From: Actinomycetota bacterium | Lineage (GTDB): Bacteria; Actinomycetota; Acidimicrobiia; Acidimicrobiales; Ilumatobacteraceae | Assembly: GCA_005788815.1 (NCBI GenBank) | Contig: SYAZ01000046.1 | Coordinates: 1 to 52,344, forward strand | DNA: 52,344 nucleotides | Direction: 5' to 3' | In this document: piece by piece, positions 25,663-34,118 of the stretch | Position numbering within the stretch: the first letter of the stretch is position 1 | Layout: each line of letters opens with the position of its first letter | Notes under the pieces: model-generated | Database searches by the model: none | Seen by the model: only the letters and a program-made list of their open reading frames with translations | Told to the model about the DNA's origin: nothing | Translations under genes and position numbers: made by a program

Positions 25663-27037
25663 AGCAGTACTGCTTCCATGCTTCAGTAAACACTGAAGTC
25701 AAAGTTGTGCGAATGAATTCGAGTTCTTGTTCGCCACAGATAAGGGTGGGCGAGAGCACCACTACAGGGTCTGCGCGGTCGTCTGCACGACAAATAAGGC
25801 CCGCGTCGTAGAGCATGGGCGACACGACGGTTCGCAACAGCCATTCACTTTCATTGTCGGTGAACGTTTGGCGTGTTTCTTTATTGCTCACTAATTCGGC
25901 GACACGGAAATAGCCACAGCCGCGTACGTCACCCACGATTGGTAGTTGCGACAGCGACGCCATGACATCGTCAAACAATTCCTCGTGACGAAGAACGTTT
26001 CCACAGATGTCATCATTTTCCATGACGTCAAGGTTGGCTAAAGCCACAGCACAACTCACGGGGTGGCCACCAAATGTCAGTCCGTGCATGAATACACGGT
26101 TGCTTTCCTCTAGGAACGGTCCGGCAATGCGGTCGCTCACCATGACGCCACCAAGTGGTGCGTATCCGCTGGTAACCCCTTTGGCAAACGTGATCATGTC
26201 TGGTTGATAACCGAATCGATCTGATGCGAACATGTGGCCCAGTCGACCGAATGCACAAATGACTTCGTCTGAGACAAGGAGTACGCCGTACTTGTCGCAG
26301 GTCTCGCGTACTTTTCTCCAGTAGCCATCGGGAGGAACCAAAGTTCCACCTGTATTTTGCACTGGCTCCATGATGACCATAGCGACAGTCTCTGGACCTT
26401 CTGCCAAGATGCGACGTTCTAAGTCATCGGCACAATCAAGAGTGCACGCCGGCAACTGAGAGCAAGTGGCACATCGGTAACTGTTTGTGTTTCGAATCTT
26501 TACGGCGTTCGGTAGCAGTGGTTCAAATGGTTCTCGTAATGCAGGAATGCCGGTGATGGACAAAGCACCAAGAGATGTTCCGTGATACGCGTAGTCGCGG
26601 CTAATCACTTTTCGTCGAGAAGGTTGTCCGATAGCGGCGAAGTATTGGATTGCAAGTTTCCAAGCAGACTCCACAGCCTCGCCGCCACCAGTAGTGAAGA
26701 ACACTCTGTTGAGGTCGCCAGGTGCAAGCTCGGCGAGTCGACCAGCAAGACGTGCAGCAGGTTCAGTGGTGTAACTCCAAAGGGGGAAGTAGGCGAGTTT
26801 TTCGGTTTGAGCGCGGGCTGCTTCAGCGAGTTCGGTGCGACCATGTCCAATGTTGACGGTGAACAATCCACTGAGGCCATCGAGAAACTTTCGTCCTGCG
26901 GCGTCGAACACATATGCGCCCTCACCACGTTCGATGATGGGCAATCCGTCTCGCTGAGCTCCAGCAAGTCGGGTGAAGTGACCCCAAATATGTCTTCGCG
27001 ATAACGCGTCTACTTGGTCAAGGTCCTCAGGGGTCAT
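25655..27037 (-). CDS. Class III (omega) aminotransferase, probable polyamine/diamine type
   Basis: PLP-dependent transaminase of 460 residues. The PLP lysine is Lys 286 (FAKGVTSGYAPLGG), with the upstream Asp in VSDEVICAFGRLG and the phosphate-binding TTGGGEAVESAWK. The family uses omega-amino groups, with pyruvate or 2-oxoglutarate as acceptor. Placed between an aminobutyraldehyde dehydrogenase and a polyamine importer, a putrescine aminotransferase (SpuC-like) role is the best inference. An insertion with four cysteines (189, 192, 198 and 202; C-X2-C-X5-C-X3-C) could bind a metal. The mRNA is probably leaderless: TATTGT is 6 nt before the ATG. Confidence 0.85.
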   Translation of the reverse strand: MTPEDLDQVDALSRRHIWGHFTRLAGAQRDGLPIIERGEGAYVFDAAGRKFLDGLSGLFTVNIGHGRTELAEAARAQTEKLAYFPLWSYTTEPAARLAGRLAELAPGDLNRVFFTTGGGEAVESAWKLAIQYFAAIGQPSRRKVISRDYAYHGTSLGALSITGIPALREPFEPLLPNAVKIRNTNSYRCATCSQLPACTLDCADDLERRILAEGPETVAMVIMEPVQNTGGTLVPPDGYWRKVRETCDKYGVLLVSDEVICAFGRLGHMFASDRFGYQPDMITFAKGVTSGYAPLGGVMVSDRIAGPFLEESNRVFMHGLTFGGHPVSCAVALANLDVMENDDICGNVLRHEELFDDVMASLSQLPIVGDVRGCGYFRVAELVSNKETRQTFTDNESEWLLRTVVSPMLYDAGLICRADDRADPVVVLSPTLICGEQELEFIRTTLTSVFTEAWKQYCSR

Positions 27038-27043
27038 ATATGA

Positions 27044-27049
27044 ACAATA
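27044..27049 (-). promoter_or_regulatory. -10 hexamer of leaderless aminotransferase gene
   Basis: TATTGT on the minus strand, 6 nt upstream of the ATG at 27037. No ribosome-binding site is seen between them. Confidence 0.5.
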
Positions 27050-27069
27050 GGTTGCGAGTCTGTAATTGC

Positions 27070-27097
27070 TTGTCCTGAGGCTCTGAGTGCCTATGCT
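27070..27097 (+). promoter_or_regulatory. Promoter of the polyamine ABC operon
   Basis: TTGTCC (27070-27075) and TATGCT (27092-27097) with a 16-bp spacer. Initiation near 27104 leaves a short leader carrying GGGGAGG just before the GTG at 27128, a conventional leadered arrangement. Confidence 0.55.
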
Positions 27098-27127
27098 TTG
27101 CTACAGGCACACCAATGGGGAGGTCCA

Positions 27128-28237
27128 GTGGCCAGTGAGCGGGGATCAGTCGAACTTGTCAATGTGACAAAGATGTTTGGCGACATGGTTGCAGTTGATT
27201 CGATGAATTTGTCGATCGAACCAGGTGAATTTCTCTCTCTCCTTGGGCCAAGTGGCTGCGGAAAAACAACAACACTGCGAATGTTGGCAGGGTTTGAACA
27301 GCCAGATGCAGGTCATATTCGGGTCAATGGTCAAGAAGTGCAAAACGTGCCGTCGTACAAGCGTGAAGTAAACACAGTTTTTCAGCACTACGCATTGTTT
27401 CCACACATGACAGTTGCAGAGAACGTTGCGTATGGGCTTAAGCAGTCGGGTACTCCAAAGTCAGAAATTGCAACACGAGTGGCTGAAGCTCTTGACATGG
27501 TGCAGATGTCAAAGTTGGCTGAAAGACGACCACGACAAATGTCTGGTGGCCAGCAACAACGTGTCGCTGTTGCGCGGGCTTTAGTGAATCGCCCAAGTGT
27601 TCTTTTGTTAGACGAGCCACTTGGCGCACTCGATCGCAAGCTGCGCGAAGAAATGCAGATTGAACTCAAGTTATTGCAGAGCCGTTTGGGCATCACATTT
27701 GTGTTTGTTACTCACGACCAAGAAGAAGCAATGTCAATGTCAGATCGCATCGCCATCATGCTCGACGGACATATCGAGCAGTTGGGTGACCCAGAGACTG
27801 TGTACGAGCATCCATCGTCTGCATTCGTTGCTGGATTCATCGGTCGTAACAATTTCTGGCAAGGAACCGCCACCGACAATGGTGCAGTGGCAGATGACGG
27901 CACTGTGTTCGTGGCTACTCGACCCGAAGAACACGTACCCACAGGCCAGGATGCACTCGCGGCTGTGCGTCCAGAGAGTATTCACCTCTCGCATGAGCAG
28001 CCTCAACAGGGCAGCAACATCGTGAGGGCACGGGTGTCGGGTATCTCGCATTTCGGTGATGTCTTGCAATATGTAGTCACAGTCGGAGAGCGCGACCTTT
28101 TGGTCTTGTCGCCCCGGTCTTTGGCTCTGCGCCCTGCCTTGGGCGACGAAGTGTGGTGCTCGTGGGCTCCTGAAGAGGTGTATCTCTTCTCGGCTCGACA
28201 GGCAGACGTCGTTATGGCGGAAGCGCATCTTGACTAG
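27128..28237 (+). CDS. potA: Polyamine-type ABC transporter ATP-binding protein
   Basis: Energises import by the fused permease encoded downstream. The 369-residue ATPase has Walker [10 protein letters not shown] (40-48), a Q-loop in [14 protein letters not shown], signature MSGGQQQR (138-145), Walker B LLLDEP (159-164) and the H-loop [10 protein letters not shown]-terminal TOBE-type domain (about 285-355) is typical of PotA/MalK-like subunits. GTG 27128 is chosen because GGGGAGG lies 5 nt upstream; a TTG-initiated extension to 27098 overlaps the promoter. Spermidine/putrescine specificity is inferred from the operon. Confidence 0.9.
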   Translation: MASERGSVELVNVTKMFGDMVAVDSMNLSIEPGEFLSLLGPSGCGKTTTLRMLAGFEQPDAGHIRVNGQEVQNVPSYKREVNTVFQHYALFPHMTVAENVAYGLKQSGTPKSEIATRVAEALDMVQMSKLAERRPRQMSGGQQQRVAVARALVNRPSVLLLDEPLGALDRKLREEMQIELKLLQSRLGITFVFVTHDQEEAMSMSDRIAIMLDGHIEQLGDPETVYEHPSSAFVAGFIGRNNFWQGTATDNGAVADDGTVFVATRPEEHVPTGQDALAAVRPESIHLSHEQPQQGSNIVRARVSGISHFGDVLQYVVTVGERDLLVLSPRSLALRPALGDEVWCSWAPEEVYLFSARQADVVMAEAHLD

Positions 28238-28291
28238 TTGCAGACGCACTATGTTTAGAACACAGATCTCATACAACAAAGGGGAAATCAA

Positions 28292-29518
28292 ATGACACAG
28301 GAACTTCGAATTCTTGCACCGGACAGTTTTCGGGAAAAGCTGAATCGACGCGCTTTCATTAAAGCTGGTACGGCTACTGCAGGTATGGCAGTGGTGTTGA
28401 TGGCTTGTGGTGGCAGTGATTCTTCAAGTCCAGACACCACCGCAGCAGGTGTAGCCGGCGAGGCTTCTGGCGACTGGAGTCGCGTCATCAATCAGGCAAG
28501 TGGCACATTGGCGATGTACACCTGGGGTGACTACGACGATCCAGAACTTGTCGGTGCACTCGCAGAGTCGAGCCTCGGCGTCAAGATGAAAGTTGATTAC
28601 TTTCCAAGTAACGAAGACCTGATTACAAAGTTGTCTGCAGGTGGCGGCACAAGTAGTGGCTTCGACATTGTTGTTCCGACTGGTCCGTACATCGTGCAAA
28701 TGGTGGAAAAAGGTCTCATTCAGAAATTCGACAAGACCCTTCTTCCGAACATGGTGAATGTTGACCCTGCATTCCTCGGGCAAGCATGGGATAAGGACAA
28801 TGAATACTCAGTGTGCAAGAACTGGGGCACTACTGGTTTCTTCTACGACACCACAAAGATCACTAAAGAGCTCAATACGTGGCAAGACTTCCTAGATGCG
28901 TGTATGGGTGAAGCAAGTGGACAGTGTGCAGTCATTGATGCTCCGCCAAACTTCGTAGGCCCATATTTTTGGGCAAACGGAATTGACTGGAACACAGAAG
29001 ACAAAGCCAGCATCGACGCTGCAGAAGATTTCTTGGTGAACAAACTTGCGCCACACATCAAGGCATTCGATAGCTATCCAAGTTCAAAGCTTGCTGAAGG
29101 TGCGTACTCCTTGGCGATGGCCTGGAACGGTGACGCGCGTCAGGCGTATTCCCGAATCGAAGACGCTGGCGGCACTCCAGAAAATTGGCGCTGGGTTCTC
29201 GGAGCTCCAGACACCGAACTTTTCATGGATACCTTCTGTGTCGCAGCAGGGGCGCCAAACGCAGAAGCTGCACATGCGTGGATCAACTGGATTCTGATTC
29301 CTGAGAACTCCATCAAGGATCTTGAATATCACGGCTATAACACCGGCCTGAAGAACATGGAAGGTCTTATTAGTGAGCTTGCTCCTGACCTCGTCAAGGG
29401 CGACATGATCTTCTTCTCTGATGAGCAAGTCAAGACGATGCACACTCAAGTGCTTAACTCCTCGATTGACCGTTTCGTGGACATCTTGAACAAGGCAAAA
29501 GCTAAGGCTGGAGCTTGA
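28292..29518 (+). CDS. potD: Polyamine-type extracellular solute-binding lipoprotein
   Basis: Captures substrate outside the membrane and delivers it to the permease. The 408-residue precursor has a twin-arginine motif LNRRAFIK (17-24), a hydrophobic stretch and a VLMAC lipobox with Cys 39, so it is probably exported folded by Tat and lipidated. A Ser/Thr linker precedes the PotD-like fold: TLAMYTWGDYDDPELV, the FDIVVPTGPYIVQMVEKGL segment and the C-terminal DRFVDILNKAK. AAAGGGGA lies 6 nt before the ATG. It is separated from potA by 54 bp, and its coding end lies just 4 bp before the permease start. Confidence 0.9.
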   Translation: MTQELRILAPDSFREKLNRRAFIKAGTATAGMAVVLMACGGSDSSSPDTTAAGVAGEASGDWSRVINQASGTLAMYTWGDYDDPELVGALAESSLGVKMKVDYFPSNEDLITKLSAGGGTSSGFDIVVPTGPYIVQMVEKGLIQKFDKTLLPNMVNVDPAFLGQAWDKDNEYSVCKNWGTTGFFYDTTKITKELNTWQDFLDACMGEASGQCAVIDAPPNFVGPYFWANGIDWNTEDKASIDAAEDFLVNKLAPHIKAFDSYPSSKLAEGAYSLAMAWNGDARQAYSRIEDAGGTPENWRWVLGAPDTELFMDTFCVAAGAPNAEAAHAWINWILIPENSIKDLEYHGYNTGLKNMEGLISELAPDLVKGDMIFFSDEQVKTMHTQVLNSSIDRFVDILNKAKAKAGA

Positions 29519-29522
29519 TTCG

Positions 29523-29543
29523 GTGACCGCTTCGGTCACTTTT
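29523..29543 (+). promoter_or_regulatory. Hairpin at the permease start codon
   Basis: GTGACCG (29523-29529) and CGGTCAC (29533-29539) pair perfectly around a 3-nt loop, followed by TTTT. The GTG start codon is the first triplet of the stem. The shape is that of an intrinsic terminator or attenuator and would also hide the start, so it may lower permease synthesis relative to the binding protein. Confidence 0.5.
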
Positions 29544-31553
29544 AAACAACGACGGAAGTTGCGAGCGCCAAAGTATGCGCTCGCGCTTCCATCGATGATT
29601 TGGTACACGCTTTTTTTTGTCGTACCAATCGCGTTCATCGTGGTGTACAGCTTTGGGGCCAAGGACGGATCCAAACTGTTGCCAGTAGATCTCTCCAATC
29701 TTTCTGGCGCTAATTACGCAAACGTTTTTGATGAGACTTTCTTCAAGGTATTCAGATCTACCTTAAGGATCTCCACAATTGCCACCATCGGGTGTTTGTT
29801 GATTGGGCTGCCCGTTGCGTATCTGGCGGCATTTAAAGTTTCTGAAAAATGGAAGGGGTTCATTCTTGCCCTAGTCGTCGTTCCGAGCTTCACCAGTTTC
29901 CTGATTCGAACGGTTGCTTGGCGAATTCCACTGGCACCAAATGGTTTCTTCTCAAAGTGGCTCGTGGATATGTCATGGATCGGACCTCAAGGAATTCAGG
30001 TTCTTGAGACACCCATGGCTGTACAAATCGCAATCATCTATAACTATCTCGGATTTATGATTCTGCCCTTGTTTGTTGCTCTCGACCGCATTGACGTGCG
30101 AATGAGAGAAGCAAGTAAAGATCTTGGTGCCGGGCGCCTCTCCACGTTTTTCGGCATCACGCTCCCATTGGCGGGTCCGGGAATTATCGCTGGTGTGCTG
30201 CTTACATTCATTCCCATGTGTGGCGACTTCGTCACCGCCACCATCTTGGGTGGAGCAAAAGGCAACATGATCGGCTCAATGATTGCATCGCAATTTAGCG
30301 GAGCTCAAAACTGGCCACTTGGTTCTGCGATGGCAGTGCTGATGATCGGTGCCGTGTTGTCATCGATGGTCGTTGGTGCAGCAATCGTGTGGTTGGTGTC
30401 ATGGATTGTCGCACACCCAACACCTCTTTCAATTTCATTGAAGCGTCGAATGTTTGAGCAATCTCTTGTTCGTTCGCGCGCTGGCAAAGGTTCGCTTCTT
30501 AAGGTCGACATCCTTCCGTACGCGCTGTGGACATGGACAGCACTGGTAATTCTTTTCTTGTTTATTCCAATCATGCTTGTGGTGTTGCACTCGTTCAATG
30601 GAGGTTCTTCCTTCACGATTTGGTCGGGAGAGCCAGGCGTGAAATGGTGGGGTGAACTTTTCGATGGGACTGCAGCGTGGGCGGTTGTAGTGCGGTTTGC
30701 AGTGATTGTTGCAATTGCTCTTGTGGGTCGAGAAGTTTTATCGCGAAAGACTTTAATTTCGAAGCGTTCACTGAATTGGGCTGGTCCTGGTGCATTCTTT
30801 CTTGCATTCATCGTTAACGGCGCACTCACAGATTCGTATCGGGGCATCTTCGACTTTGCAGGAGTTGGTGATGCGATTCGTAACTCGTTCATTGCGGCCT
30901 TTGGTGCCACAGTGATTGCCGTAGTTATTGGCGGTTTTGCTGGTGTCTCTTTGGCGCGCCGACCTGGCATCTGGACAAAATTCTTTATGGCAACAGTGTT
31001 CCTTATTTTGGTAACACCAGAAATCATGGATGCAATTGCTCTTGCAACGTGGTTTCCTCGCATCGCAGAATTTCCGATCATCGGTTACCCATTCAAGAAC
31101 GGATGGGGGCCATTCAACGGCGGCATGAACAAGTTGTGGGTTGGGCAATCCCTCTATGCAAGTGCCGTGGTCACACTCATTGTTCGCGCCAGACTTGCTG
31201 GGCTTGATGAGTCATTGGAAGAAGCGGCCGCAGATCTAGGCGCCACTCCGGCGCGTGCGTTTCGCCAAATCACCTTGCCACTCATTTCATCTGCGCTTGT
31301 TGCGGGCGGGCTGTTGTCCTTCGCTCTGTGTCTAGACAACGCCGTCATCTCAACGTTGGTGAGCGAAGCTGGTTCCACTACCTTCCCAGTCGCTCTCATC
31401 GGTGCAACACGTAGCACCATCAAACCATTCTGGGGTGTGGGTGCAGTGTTGCTCTTCACTGTCACTCTGGGTGCCTTGTGGTTTGTCACTGTTGTATTGA
31501 GACGATCGGGTAGTTCCTCATCGGAAATTGCCGCCACTTTGGCAGGCAACTAA
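29523..31553 (+). CDS. Fused polyamine-type ABC permease (PotB-PotC)
   Basis: One 676-residue chain carries both membrane halves of the importer. The PotB-like half (about 20-295) has a coupling EAA loop at 196-221 (EASKDLGAGRL...). The PotC-like half (about 335-660) has its EAA loop at 567-592 (EAAADLGATPARAF...). In most relatives these are two proteins. The second half also has an insertion of about 65-70 residues (about 382-450), with two further hydrophobic stretches, between its first helix and the usual NS-initiated segment. The GTG start lies inside a strong hairpin. Its stop overlaps the next ATG by one base (TAATG). The substrate is inferred from potA/potD and the catabolic genes. 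Confidence 0.88.
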   Translation: MTASVTFKQRRKLRAPKYALALPSMIWYTLFFVVPIAFIVVYSFGAKDGSKLLPVDLSNLSGANYANVFDETFFKVFRSTLRISTIATIGCLLIGLPVAYLAAFKVSEKWKGFILALVVVPSFTSFLIRTVAWRIPLAPNGFFSKWLVDMSWIGPQGIQVLETPMAVQIAIIYNYLGFMILPLFVALDRIDVRMREASKDLGAGRLSTFFGITLPLAGPGIIAGVLLTFIPMCGDFVTATILGGAKGNMIGSMIASQFSGAQNWPLGSAMAVLMIGAVLSSMVVGAAIVWLVSWIVAHPTPLSISLKRRMFEQSLVRSRAGKGSLLKVDILPYALWTWTALVILFLFIPIMLVVLHSFNGGSSFTIWSGEPGVKWWGELFDGTAAWAVVVRFAVIVAIALVGREVLSRKTLISKRSLNWAGPGAFFLAFIVNGALTDSYRGIFDFAGVGDAIRNSFIAAFGATVIAVVIGGFAGVSLARRPGIWTKFFMATVFLILVTPEIMDAIALATWFPRIAEFPIIGYPFKNGWGPFNGGMNKLWVGQSLYASAVVTLIVRARLAGLDESLEEAAADLGATPARAFRQITLPLISSALVAGGLLSFALCLDNAVISTLVSEAGSTTFPVALIGATRSTIKPFWGVGAVLLFTVTLGALWFVTVVLRRSGSSSSEIAATLAGN

Positions 31554-32476
31554 TGGATCCTCCGAGTAGTCGCTCGATAACTATTCAGCCCCCAGGTTCG
31601 CCTCAGTGGGTTCACGACGCGGTGGTTGCAGGTGGTGGCAATATTGTGCAACCGCAACATTCCACAGCCGCAGTGTGGACAGCGGCAAAAGATGTTGAAG
31701 GTCTCCGTTCGTTACTTCGTGATCATCCCCATCTTGAATGGGTGCAAGTTCCATTTGCGGGCATCGAAAATTTCTTGCCAGTCATTGATGACAATCGAGT
31801 GTGGACATGTGGCAAGGGTGTGTATGCCGAACCAGTAGCAGAACATGCATTGGGATTAGCACTTGCGGGCATGAGAAATATTGGTGACTATGGACGAGCA
31901 TCACAGTGGACAGGTCCGGTTGGTCGCAACCTCTTGGGAGCAGCAGTCACCATCGTTGGTGGTGGCGGCATCACAGAATCTCTGATTCGTCTCCTTGTGC
32001 CGTTTCAGTGCACAATCACTGTGGTGCGAAGGAGTGTCGAACACATAGACGGTGCAGACACCGTGGTTGGCCAAGAAAACTTGGTTGACGCTCTCGTCGG
32101 CGCTGATGTTGTGTTCTTAGCCTTGTCGCTAACAAGCGAGACACAAGGTCTCATTGGGCGTCCTGAGTTTGAGGTGATGGAGCCACATGCATGGATAGTG
32201 AATGTGGCGCGTGGTGGCCACATAGTGACTGAGGATTTGGTGTGGGCGTTAGAGAACAACATCATTGGGGGAGCTGCCCTTGACGTGACAGACCCCGAGC
32301 CGCTGCCTCCACAACATCCGTTATGGTCATTGCCCAATTGCATCATTACTCCACATGTAGGAAATACTCCTGAGATGGCGATTCCATTGTTGTCGACACG
32401 TATTCAGGAAAATGTTCGCCGATACATGCGAGATGAAGAACTCATTGGATTAGTCGACGTGCGTCATGGGTATTAA
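31553..32476 (+). CDS. D-isomer-specific 2-hydroxyacid dehydrogenase family protein
   Basis: A 307-residue NAD(P)-dependent oxidoreductase. The catalytic Arg lies in VARGGHIV, the Glu in DVTDPEPLP and the His in ITPHVGNT, the triad of the family. The nucleotide loop reads VGGGGITESL, slightly divergent from GxGxxG. The N-terminal catalytic domain is short. Its ATG overlaps the permease stop by one base, so it is translated with the importer operon; a role in the fate of the imported compound is possible but not shown. Glyoxylate/hydroxypyruvate-like substrates are typical. The last 11 bp overlap the next gene. Confidence 0.85.
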   Translation: MDPPSSRSITIQPPGSPQWVHDAVVAGGGNIVQPQHSTAAVWTAAKDVEGLRSLLRDHPHLEWVQVPFAGIENFLPVIDDNRVWTCGKGVYAEPVAEHALGLALAGMRNIGDYGRASQWTGPVGRNLLGAAVTIVGGGGITESLIRLLVPFQCTITVVRRSVEHIDGADTVVGQENLVDALVGADVVFLALSLTSETQGLIGRPEFEVMEPHAWIVNVARGGHIVTEDLVWALENNIIGGAALDVTDPEPLPPQHPLWSLPNCIITPHVGNTPEMAIPLLSTRIQENVRRYMRDEELIGLVDVRHGY

Positions 32477-33032
32477 CAAATCTCATTACGACGAACTGGG
32501 AGTGGCCGCCACTGCTTCACATGCAGAGATACGTCGTGCATATCGACATCTCATGCGCACACTGCACCCCGATAGCAACGACGGCAGAGTTGATGCGGTA
32601 CGAATAACGCGCGTCAATCAAGCGTGGAATGTGTTGTCACAGAGTTCTTCACGAGCCGCTTACGATAAGTCGCGAGCGAGCACCACCAAGAACTCCGTCA
32701 GCGAACCACCCGAAACGCAGTTCATTCCGTCCTATGCGCCTGCTCGGTTCCCGTGGAGAGGAATGTTGTTGTGCATTGGTATAGGAATTGTCGTCGTGCT
32801 CTTCATGCATGCAACGGCACAGCCGTCGGTACCTGGAAAACCAGATCAGTTGCTTTCTGGTGGTTCGTGCGTAAAGATTGACGCTCAACTTGCGGTGTAT
32901 GAAGTCTCGTGTAGCGAGGCGCACGACGGGGTAGTTCGTCAACTAGTAGCCACCGACCGTACGTGTCCGACAGGAAGTGAGCCATATCGAGATCGCCAAG
33001 GTATGGGAGTCGCCTGCGTCATCAAGAAATGA
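32466..33032 (+). CDS. Membrane-anchored J-domain protein with cysteine-rich C-terminal domain
   Basis: A 188-residue protein of three parts. The J-domain (about 6-68) has SHYDELGV, the HPD motif (34-36) needed to stimulate an Hsp70 and NQAWNVLS. A linker leads to one transmembrane helix (about 99-115). The C-terminal 70 residues carry four cysteines (135, 149, 167, 184) in a pattern like small secreted actinobacterial domains (VSCSEAHD, CPTGSEPYRD), probably two disulfides outside the cell. The J-domain would be cytoplasmic, recruiting DnaK to the membrane. Neither zinc-finger nor substrate domains of true DnaJ are present. Its function is unknown. It overlaps the previous gene by 11 bp. Confidence 0.8.
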   Translation: MGINKSHYDELGVAATASHAEIRRAYRHLMRTLHPDSNDGRVDAVRITRVNQAWNVLSQSSSRAAYDKSRASTTKNSVSEPPETQFIPSYAPARFPWRGMLLCIGIGIVVVLFMHATAQPSVPGKPDQLLSGGSCVKIDAQLAVYEVSCSEAHDGVVRQLVATDRTCPTGSEPYRDRQGMGVACVIKK

Positions 33033-33080
33033 CGAATTATTGGCAGTGTGGCCGCCGTTGGTCGGTCCGTCATCGCCCTG

Positions 33081-33112
33081 AGGAGGCGAGGGTGGTCAAG
33101 TCGCGGGCGTAA
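33081..33112 (+). other. Strong Shine-Dalgarno with six-codon mini-ORF
   Basis: AGGAGG (33081-33086) stands 5 nt before a GTG (33092) that opens a frame of only six codons ending at TAA 33112. It lies 20 nt upstream of the DUF3499 start and is out of frame with it. It may be a short upstream ORF or coincidence. Confidence 0.3.
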
Positions 33113-33118
33113 CAGAAC

Positions 33119-33124
33119 TAGCGT
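33119..33124 (+). promoter_or_regulatory. -10 hexamer before DUF3499 gene
   Basis: TAGCGT, 7 nt upstream of the GTG at 33132, the same leaderless geometry as at other genes in the window. Confidence 0.45.
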
Positions 33125-33131
33125 TCACTCT

Positions 33132-33677
33132 GTGCGGAGATTGTGTGAACGTCCCGGATGCGCTGGTCAAGCAGAAGTGTCCTATGGAATCGATCATTCC
33201 ACCCTTGTTGTTTGGGTGGATAACAAAGCCGTCTCTGAACGCGACCACGCAGGGCGCCTCTGTCGGCGTCATGCCAATGCACTGAGTGTGCCACGTGGAT
33301 GGACAATCGATGATCGCCGCGAACTGGTGCCGAAATTGTTTGTCGTGAGAATTGCTGACGAAGATGAAGCGCCCCCAGTAAAGAAAAAGAGAGTTGCTTC
33401 TGCAGAGAAGAAGCCAAAGAAGGCGGCCAGCCGACCTCGTCCTTCTTTGTTTGAGGCAAACGACGCACAACGTGCTGCGGAGAATCAAGAGGCAGATCAA
33501 GAACAAGTTTTGTCTGTTGACCAACATATTGAAGACCCTGATGAAACCCGTGCTATCCCGTGGTCGCCACGCCTTGCCGCAACTGCAACTATTCCCGACG
33601 AAGCAGAAGAAGGTGAGGCACCCGTGTTCGGGCGACTAATGGGTCGTGCATTTGGGCAACGTGGGCCAGAAGAATAA
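33132..33677 (+). CDS. DUF3499 family protein
   Basis: An actinobacterial protein of unknown function. The N-terminal 65 residues match DUF3499: RRLCERPGC (Cys 5 and 10), a beta segment, then LCRRHANAL (Cys 44, His 47) and VPRGWTI, which together look like a small zinc site. A Lys-rich linker (KKKRVASAEKKPKK) and an acidic, disordered C-terminal half follow. GTG 33132 is chosen because the family begins just before the first cysteine and a TAGCGT -10 lies 7 nt upstream. A frame open to 33048 adds 28 Arg-rich residues that look like translated non-coding DNA. Confidence 0.8.
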   Translation: MRRLCERPGCAGQAEVSYGIDHSTLVVWVDNKAVSERDHAGRLCRRHANALSVPRGWTIDDRRELVPKLFVVRIADEDEAPPVKKKRVASAEKKPKKAASRPRPSLFEANDAQRAAENQEADQEQVLSVDQHIEDPDETRAIPWSPRLAATATIPDEAEEGEAPVFGRLMGRAFGQRGPEE

Positions 33678-33680
33678 TTC

Positions 33681-34106
33681 GTGAAGCATTCTTCAGAAGT
33701 TCTTATCGCTGCACCGATTGAGGTTGTCATTCCGTTGGTCAGTGATCTTTCTGTGTATCCACAGTGGATGCCGCTGGTACATTCAGCAGAACTAATGGGC
33801 GACGACTCGTGGGCTGTGGAACTGCGGGCAAAGGTAGGAGTTTTTGCGCGTTCAAAGCGGTTGCGTATGTGTCGAACGCATCACGATGCAACTCGCATTG
33901 TGTTTGAACGAAAAGAACTCGACGGTCGCAAGCACTCGGAATGGATTCTCGAGATCGAACTGCAGCAAGAAGGTAGTGGTTGTCGAGTGGCGATGCACAT
34001 GGCATACGGCGGAAATCTGTGGACTGCGGGTGTATTAGATCGCGTACTCGCATCACATGTTGATGCCGGAAAATCGGGCTTGGCGCGGTTGGTCTGCGGG
34101 GCGTGA
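33681..34106 (+). CDS. SRPBCC / polyketide-cyclase-like protein
   Basis: A 141-residue START-like (SRPBCC) fold protein that should bind a hydrophobic ligand in a helix-grip cavity. Evidence is the opening strand EVLIAAPIEVVIPLVSDLSVYPQWMPLV, which matches the polyketide_cyc family (CoQ10-binding/RatA-like), and the C-terminal amphipathic helix VLDRVLASHVDAGKSGLARL. The ligand is unknown. The GTG comes 3 bp after the DUF3499 stop, so translation is probably by reinitiation; an AGAAGA is the only possible ribosome-binding site. Confidence 0.78.
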   Translation: MKHSSEVLIAAPIEVVIPLVSDLSVYPQWMPLVHSAELMGDDSWAVELRAKVGVFARSKRLRMCRTHHDATRIVFERKELDGRKHSEWILEIELQQEGSGCRVAMHMAYGGNLWTAGVLDRVLASHVDAGKSGLARLVCGA

Positions 34107-34118
34107 CAGAGTAGAGAG

